Shown here in pieces: positions 51,586 through 60,700 of a DNA stretch of 64,000 bases. A program made the translations under genes and the position numbers. Origin of the DNA: Datnioides undecimradiatus (taxonomy: Eukaryota > Chordata > Actinopteri > Lobotiformes > Datnioididae); the NCBI GenBank assembly GCA_008933995.1, contig WARS01000032.1, positions 3,891,133 to 3,955,132 on the forward strand, written 5' to 3'. Under the pieces are notes generated by a model, which searched no databases, was not told the origin of the DNA, and was given only the letters and a program-made list of their open reading frames with translations. Each line of letters begins with the position of its first letter. Position 1 is the stretch's first letter.

Positions 51586-54490
51586 TTGACCTTGGATGTG
51601 TGGTACTGCTGTGTCATCGACCATCAGGTGTCACTCACACACAAAGAATGCAACACTTCAGATTACCTCCTTTTTCAGATTTCACTTCTTTCCAATGCAA
51701 ACAATCATGATATCTGATTCCTTTCTTGATACTGTTGATCTCACATTCTGCTTCTTCATCCTTATTCCAAAACAATGGTTTGTTTCCAAAGAAACATCTC
51801 TCTCAGAAATATTATGGCATTTACATACAAGTAATATTAAATCAACATTTTGTATGCCATTTCCCAGACTCTGCATAAATTTGCATGTTAAATCAAACTG
51901 AAATTAAAGCTCCCCCCCCCCCACAGCATACATATCAGCCTAATACATAAACATGCAGCATACAAATCAGTACCCAAAAAGGGAGAACTCATATTTAATA
52001 CTGTTTGGTTTCATTATGGCGCTCCTTTTTTAGCATTAACCAGTCAAGAGATGGTTTTTAGACGACTTGTTTTTATACAGCCAGTAGAAATGTTGTGCTC
52101 TATTCTGTCATATATGGTCATACTGACTCAGGCTATGAACAATCACCCAATGTCCCGTTGAAGTCTTTTCTTATCTAGCAAACAAGAAAACTTTCTAAAT
52201 TACAAACAAGGACACCTGGAGGTGCACTTTGTGTTGCTGAATGAGCAGCTAAACAAACATTAACAGAGGAAATGCTCACTGCTACAGTTAACTTCACTTG
52301 GCAGGCTAGTTGGTTGATTAGCAGCTCAGCCGCAGCACATTAAACAGCTTAAAAAGTTTGCTGCACATCTAATGCCTCTCTGCTTAGCTGTTTGTGTTGT
52401 CCTTCCTCCTCACTACCACTGTAAACAAACACTGTTGGTCACAGCTAATAAGCCACAGTGTCTAGTCCAAGTTTGTTTGCTGAACATTGGCATATGCCTG
52501 GATCTGAGATTAAAAAGTTTTATGTTATCATATGATTTTTCTTCTTTTTATCATTAAAAACATGAATAAAACACTATTTTGCACCGCAAAACTGATTTCA
52601 GTTCCCTGCTCACCTGTAGGTTCTTTGATGTAAATTATGTATTAAACTGTTAGATTAAGCAGCATTTAATTATTAAAAAGCTGGACGATTTGAAGACAAA
52701 CTTTCATTTTTTTTTATTCATCTCTCTACCTTTGATCATGTTCTTTTAGATTTGATTCAAATCTTTGTGCATCACGGTGAGCAGCCTCAACAAGTACCAC
52801 ATTTTAAATTCATATCGTTCAACAACAAATGAGTCATACCACTTGCGCTCCGAGCAAAAAACGATCGCTGCAGCCTGAGATTGAAGTGGTCCTTGTGAGC
52901 TTTTCCTCCGGTTGTCTCCACTTTACGTTTCGCCTGGCTGAAAACATGCGGCAGCGATACCTCGGCTGTAATCTAACCACATATTGCAGAGACTTACAGC
53001 TCTGCAGCAAGCTTCCCTTCGTACAGAGATAATGGACCTTTATAATTCACACAAAGTAGCTGTGAGATTAATTTCTTATCTGATTAATGTTTACTTAACA
53101 GTTTGCAACTGCATGTGTCACTGTTGTGTTCATCCCAGCAGAGATAAAGATCCCCTCATTCACATACACACACAAAAGGGTAAATAGGCATTTGACCACA
53201 GGAACACATGATCGATAGTGAGAGTATGAAGGTATGTATTACCCTTGATAAGACAGGGCTGTTTGCTTCCAATAAAAATCTTATCTTGACCCTGAAAACC
53301 TGGTGGGAAAATGTCAGCTCCCCAGAGACAGAGACACCATTTACCAGCTGCTTCCCTGCATAATTCACACGGACACATTGCCTGGAAATGTGTGATATTT
53401 TTTTCCAAACTGGCTGAATATTTCATTTTTACTTGTTCATATTTAATGTGTATTGAGGGCAAACTGTAACACGCATGCACACAAGCTCACACGCACAGGA
53501 ATACATGCATAGACAAGTTCACGCTTCTATTCATCAATTCAGCGCTGATTCATTTCACATCTAAGAAACTGATGTCGCAGAAAGTGATCTCTCAAAAACG
53601 GTCAAACGTCTTGGCTCCTTCAGACGGGCTCAGTGAAAGAGGATTTGTCAAAAACAAAGGGAAGTAACTGTACCATCATGAGTTCTTCACCAAAAATAGA
53701 AAATGTTTGTTTCCTGATTGCTTAGCAGCTTCTCAGCGTGGCTGTCCGATAAGAGTCTTTTATCTCATTCTCTGTCTTGTTGCCTCCCCGTCTCCTCCTA
53801 GTCATCCATCCCACTCTTTTTTTCCTTTTCTCAGCTCCTCTTTTTCTGGTTTCTGTTTTCAATGTCACTTTTCGCATTTGAAAACATAGGCAGCCTGACT
53901 TGTGCTGCAGTCTGTACAAGAGTAACTTTTACTGCTTAGATAGTTTGTTTTTATTTCTGTGTCACGCCGAGCATCCAGCCCATCCCACATGGGATTACAA
54001 GACTCTGCTTTTTTATGAAACAAAAACAAAGGAGCATCAGTTACAACATTAAAACTTCTTCCTTATGCTTTCAAACAACAAATTTATGTAAAACAAAATT
54101 AAATCAATAGCTGAAGGCTTGAAAATAATCCCCAAACCATGCTACCTCACTAATACACCATATTTCAAATGACAAAATATATTAATTTCTTTTCTTCTAA
54201 TACACTTGAGCTATTCTAGTTGCAAGATTGAGCATATTGTGCTACTTGAACGCAAAGTAAGCTGTCATGTGTTTCCTGAACAAAAATAGCTGGAAGGTTT
54301 CTTTGTTGCTACGACTGTAGGTCTTTGTAAAACTCACACGCTCCATTCAATGTTTTATCAGAGACTTATGGGAATTCTGATATCATTTATTTTTACCCTG
54401 AGGTTCATACCAAACAAACATTAAATTATTGCTTTCATAGAGGGGAATTTCTTTATCTAATATGTATTAGTTGTATGTGAATAAATTTGG

Positions 54491-54529
<39 letters not shown>

Positions 54530-54681
54530 TGCACATATTAGGAGCTGATCCTAGATGCAGAGGACACATGGATCCGACTGGAGGGACTAGCTGAGACCAC
54601 AGAGTACACTGTCAAGCTCCAGGCTGCAAGAGGACTTGACACCAGTGCCGTAGTCTCCACCACCTTTACTACAGGTACCAT

Positions 54682-54725
<44 letters not shown>

Positions 54726-57700
54726 TGTCTCACACAAACACATAATGTATTTGTGTTCTTTGATTTAAGCTTGGAAAGTAAGTCTAACAGGGTGAGTTTT
54801 CTTGGCCCCACAGATGGTTTTTTCCTTTTTGCACTGCATTTCACATTACGGTCACCATAACTAAAGGAGCACAATAATGGGTCCCAGAAGTCAGGCACAA
54901 TTTTCATCTCCCTTCCCTGTAGCATAGCGAGGGAGACTTCCCATTAGGCTGCACCTGCAGGGTGGCTGTCTGCAATGCTACAACTACTACAACTGAATAG
55001 TGTGGTCTAATCTTTAATGTGCACAGTGTGTAAACGGATGCAGGATATGTCACTCAAACAAGGGTCAGTGGGCATCATGAAGGTTCTAATCTCATGGTAT
55101 TTATGTAAACATGCCCAAAGTAAATATCAACGTCCATCATTTCAGCCAAGCAGCAGAAACAGTAATAGGCTGTGTAATGAAAGCTTCACAGGTTTACAGT
55201 TTTACTGTCATTTAAGTCATATTATTGGACACATGCGGGAAGCACAGCAAGCTGTAAACACACTATTAGAGTATTGTCACTTTATAAATGTGATATTGCA
55301 AACTTGCTTAACGGTTGCTTAATTACACATTACACAGATATTAAACATTTGTTTGGCCACTTTCCCTCGACTTTGAGCTCGTTTTTGGTCTCCGCCAACT
55401 CATTTTTAGCAGCTAAACGCAGCACTCTGTTCACAGCTAGCTATCAGAATTTTTCACTCAACACAACTCTTTGCTGTGACTAAAAACAGGACTGATAAAA
55501 GCCCTGAGAATGAACCAAAACAGTAGAATTGTGTGCTGTAAAAAATGAGCAATTAGCTAAAGTTGCTAAAAACCTTAGTGGATGGAAATCTGAAGGGAAA
55601 TCTCTATTGGTTCATCTTGAAAAAGCATTTAATCCATTGTTGATGTAAAAATATCAGCTACTGCAGCTTTGAAACAGAACCTAAATGCAGTCAAATGCCA
55701 TATAATTAAAGTCAAAAGATAGACAAAAATAAACAAATCCTAACTCGTCCCATGTCTCCACTACTTCTCTCCAGGGAGTCGTCTTTTTGCAACACCTCAG
55801 AATTGTGCCCAACACCTGCTGAATGGAGAGACGCTGAGTGGCGTCTACACCATTTACATCAACAGAGACCCCAGCCAGGGTGTGCAGGTGTACTGTGACA
55901 TGACCACTGATGAAGGAGGCTGGATTGTAAGTCAGTGTGAAGATGACACCTCCTTCAAATAGCACATTCGTCACATGTGCAAATGTAAAAAAAATGGAGC
56001 CAATTACATTAGAAAGGGGGAGAAAACTGGGTGTTACTGTATCGAAAGCAACACTTAGTCATGTCACATATTCTGGTCTCAACAACTGAGTCGTGTTTTT
56101 CTGATCATGTAGTACTGTCGCTACAATTTGGTTTTCAGGTATTTCAGCGACGTCAGAACGGCCTGACAGACTTTTCCAGGAAGTGGAGTGACTATCGGGT
56201 TGGCTTTGGAAACCTAGAGGATGAATTCTGGCTTGGTAAGTCTAACTTTAAGTAAAAATGTGTAGAGTGTTGTTTTAATTACAAGGATTTACTTAATTGT
56301 TAAGTCCTAGACAGAAGTACCATGTCCAGTTTTTGATGTGAGGCACAACAACACCAGTGTCTCATCATCAACAGTCTCCCTCAGTCCAAGGGAGATCAGT
56401 GTCACATCACCAAGCACTTTGTATTCAGCTACGCTTTATGGGCTACAGGCTGATATTTACCAGAGCTTGTCACCAGTTTTGCTCTATTGTTTAGTTTGTT
56501 GCCAGTATTATCCTCTTTATTGACGCGTTGTCTTCTTGACAGAGGTGGATTTAATGGGTACGATCGATAGAGGGTCATAGTTTTCACTTGGTTTCAATTG
56601 ATACATCTATTTTATGGAGAGGGGAGATGTTTCCAGTGTCTTGCACAGGCAGTTTTACCCTTCTTGCAAGATTTTTCAATCTGTATGAAGTTTTTTTTCC
56701 TCTCAGCTCATCTCATCTTTCAGCACTTGACTTCACAAAGTCTATCCGATTCATTACTGCATTCTCTGAAAGATCATCTCTCCCTGAAATGACTCTGTAA
56801 TTGTTTTTAGCATCACTCTGATTCAAAGACAAAACAACAGAACATCCTCACTGTTTTGATGGACTGCTGAATACATTCCCCCCCACCACCACCAAAAAAA
56901 AAATCTCATTATGAAACAATAATTATATTCATTAGAAAATGTGCAAATGAGTCATGTTTCTTCATGGGCCAGTTTTTATGTTATTGTTTTGGTGCAGATG
57001 ATTAAAAGAAAATATTACATGAATATTTCATTATGTGAATCAGGACCTTGAGAAGAATGTTTTTTGAACTTTTTGATTAGAGAAATTAAATAACACTGGG
57101 GGGAAATTTTATGGCATGGCATTATCGCCACATTATAACAGAGGGAGGGCCGTTACTTTGCAGCTGACACATATTGGATCATAATACAAGATAGCTGTGC
57201 CGCGCTCTAGTCCATTAGTGACTAAGCACAGTGTAATAGGTGAAAGCATAAAGAGATTTTAGATTGAACCCGTCATAAACAGGGACTGACAGTAAAATGG
57301 AATATGGTATAAAAGAGTCCAACTCTTGAGATTTGTTGCTTCACCAGTTATTTTTAAAACTGCAGTTTGGGGTGCTACTGAGACGAGCTGAATAACAATG
57401 TCAGTCGCTCCTGTTACTTTTGTGCACCAGCACCGGGAGGCTGTTTAAAGGTGGCTCTTAACATTTTATCACGACAGAGAAAAGTTTGATTGCTGTCTGC
57501 TGGTATAATTTAATAATTTATTGGGTTTTGTGTTTTGACAACAGTGAAATAAATTCCACACTGAAGCAGAGGAGGCCTGATAAAAATACTGGACGGACAT
57601 ATCTTTGTTAGATGATGCCACACACACACCGCACAAAAGAAAAATAATTCTCTGCACACGACTCAGTGTGAAGTATAGGTCCTGAGCTCTGAAGCGACAC

Positions 57701-60700
57701 GAGTGTTTTAGCTGTTTCTGATAGAGACCTGAAGGCATCGTGCTGCAGCATCCTGGCACAGATTCGCCTCGAACCTGGCAGATTCATAATGGCTCTATCT
57801 GCACAATATGATCTAAAGACGCCGGAGCAAATCTGGTTCAGTGAGTGCAACATTTCATCTGACCCGTTTCCACTTGAGCTGAATCAGCAATAATCTGCCC
57901 TCTCACCACTTCTGGTCGTATAGCAGTCCAGGGCAACTCCATCTCCAGGGTCTTGCTTTACTTTTCTCTGCCTCCTAGGATGCACTTTCCCCCTCTATCT
58001 GTCTTCTCTCCCGTACTGTACTCTGTCCTCTCAGTGCATAAAAGCAGCTTAATGTAACCTCAGGGTGTGAGGCATCAAGAGCTGCTCTTTGCTTCTGTGA
58101 AAGCTTCTCCCGGTGATGCCAGATTACTGATAACATGCCAGCAGGGGGACACAGCAGCCTCAGAGTACGACACAAAATGTCAAGCCTGCTGTATGAAACT
58201 GGCTCATCCGTCGATTTGGTGGTGTATGTGGTAGTGGGCATGAGGCGATGGGCTTTTTTAAAAAAAAAAGTAGGAAAAGCCCAGGTGTTAGAAATAATAT
58301 TAACAATGACTCTGTGCTGCTGAAGTGTCCCAGGCATTCTCAACTGTGTAACGGTGGGTTAACACAAGCTGTACCAGGACCCTTAAACTGAAGCTGTCAT
58401 TAATTTTATCAACGCCTGTGCTTTTCAAAATGCAAAATATCAAATGTCAAAATGTCTTTGTGACAAATTCCTATTAGAGCAATATGACTATAAATGTCTC
58501 ACCAGAACATTTCCAGAGGAAGTTTTACTGTGTGTAATAGTTGATGGTAACAAAGTCGTAGAGTTTAAGGAAAGTCTTAATATAGGATAGATATAGAATG
58601 TGGAGAAGGCAAATGATGGTCATGAAGAAAAGGCTGTGCGGCACAGTTAATACAATAACTTCCTCCATTTATAATACTCCACTTCATTTGCCATTTAGTC
58701 AAAAAGTCGGCAGTTTCATGACAGTTTGCTGTGGCAGGACTTTGACCACAAGAAACTCCCTGATGATCCAGGTCAACGCTTTTCAGTGTCTGCTACTACA
58801 ACCATGTTGTTCAGACACTCTGAGCCTTGGAACTGTCAAATGTTGGTAAGATACAAATATAAAAACAGAGAAAAAATGAATATTGGTAAATACTGACACT
58901 TCATTCATTTATTATAGTTGTCAAATGTTTTATTTATTTGCTTACATTTTGGAAAACTGGCCCCATTAAAAGTTACCAAATAGCTATTAGTGGTTAAAAA
59001 ACTACATAGCAGTTATAATGTAAAGTATGTGTCATTTGACTGAGTTATGACTCAGAACACAAGCACCTAAAACAGGCGACCTTAGTTACCTCCATGGGCT
59101 GTGTGTCACAGCGACTGCTGCAGCTCAGGCTGTGTTGATAAAAAGCCAAATGAGCGGCTGAATTACGACAGCTGAAACTATAAAGCAGTCAATAATCTAT
59201 ATAATAATAACTGTCAAAGTTAACCAGCTATACGGACAGCACAGAGTGGATTTTCTTTTCTTTCACAAGTGAATCCACTGATCGCAGCAGTTCCATTAAA
59301 ATTAATAGAATTCGGTCCAAACCTCTGCAGCTTTAGAAGCTTATTATGTGGCTGTGCCCTAAGACAGCAAATATAGGCCTGATTTGTTTTTTAAAAGGGA
59401 TAAAATGATATGATATCTCTAATCTTGCGAGTTATTGGTAAATCCTGAAGGAGTAGATGTTAGTCTTTCTAACAGACTGTCACAGTTCTGATGCCGCTGC
59501 ACTTCTGTTCTCTGTATATTTTGGGTAGCTACATTCACTCAGTTTACAATGTATCAATTTTTTGTGTTTTGGACTGTGTTGTGTGTGGTTTTTTTTGCTT
59601 TTAACCATTTTCGGTGTCCTTACGATGTATGATGCTTACAGACAGAAAGTGATGTCGTCATACAGATGGTCACCGCGGTTTCCAACCATTTGACCTTCAC
59701 TCTTCTCTCTACAGATTCACTTACTGTCATAGCCCTGGAGAGTCATTGTAGCGAACATTTAGCTAATCACCACTGCTACACACAGAACAGCCATATATTG
59801 AACAGTATGGAACCATAGACATCGATATTAAATCCACTCAAACTGAAAAGAAGAGGCACTTAACTGGCCGGCAGTAAAGAATATGGAAATTAAGCTTTCA
59901 TTATTATGTTACAGTTTGAAAACGGCCATTTTTATTGCTGCTCTAGGGCGATCTATTCTCCCTACTCACTGACCTCAGCCAGTTTTCATGCTGAACACAA
60001 TGTCAAGTTGATGATGTAATAACAGGGAGAAAGCAGGGTGTCTGTGTGCGATATGTGATCATTATCCCATTCTCTTGCCTTTTTTTAATTCCCCCACCCT
60101 TGTTTCTGTGTAAGTGTGAGAGAAAGGCTGGTAATAAAATGTGACGAGATGGTAATACTGGTAGTATAATAGGACAAGAGTGCAATAGTGTGTCAAAATG
60201 CATTTTTAATCGCTGCAGTTTGGAATAGAGCAGTCTGATCCCATAAAGCTGTTGGAGGAAAAAACTGTAAAAAAAATTATGGGTACAAGATTAATTGCTG
60301 ATAATACTGTGATATTATACAATGGAAATTAGAGATGACTGAGTGTAAAACGCAATTTTATTACAACAATTGCTTTTCTCCTGTCACCCTAAGTGCCTTT
60401 AGGTTGTAACATAGATTGTATCTGCTTACCACTGACGTATTACAGCAGACTTAGTTTCCCCGCTCTCCCGGATTTCTTCTTCCTGCTTCTTATCAGTGAA
60501 GGCTTGTGGGTATTTATTTATTTTTTCTTTGAATTTTCCCCAGGTTCAAAAAAGTGTAAATGTGATGCTTCTGTTGGAGGTTAAACAGAGAAGGGGACTC
60601 TCTTTCCAAATGGCTGCTTGTTGTAATCTGATAGTGAAGGCAGTTCCAATCTCTCAGGTCGGTGTGGGGCCTTATCGCCTGTCTGGGTTCAAACGAGCCC

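Larger units (their letters stand above)
50062..54541 (+). other. tnr: tnr intron 22 (4.5 kb)
   Basis: It contains a (TC)n(AC)n microsatellite (51547-51584), a pyrimidine-rich stretch near 53760-53860 and a (TG)17 run abutting the exon 23 acceptor. No gene was recognised. Confidence 0.8.
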
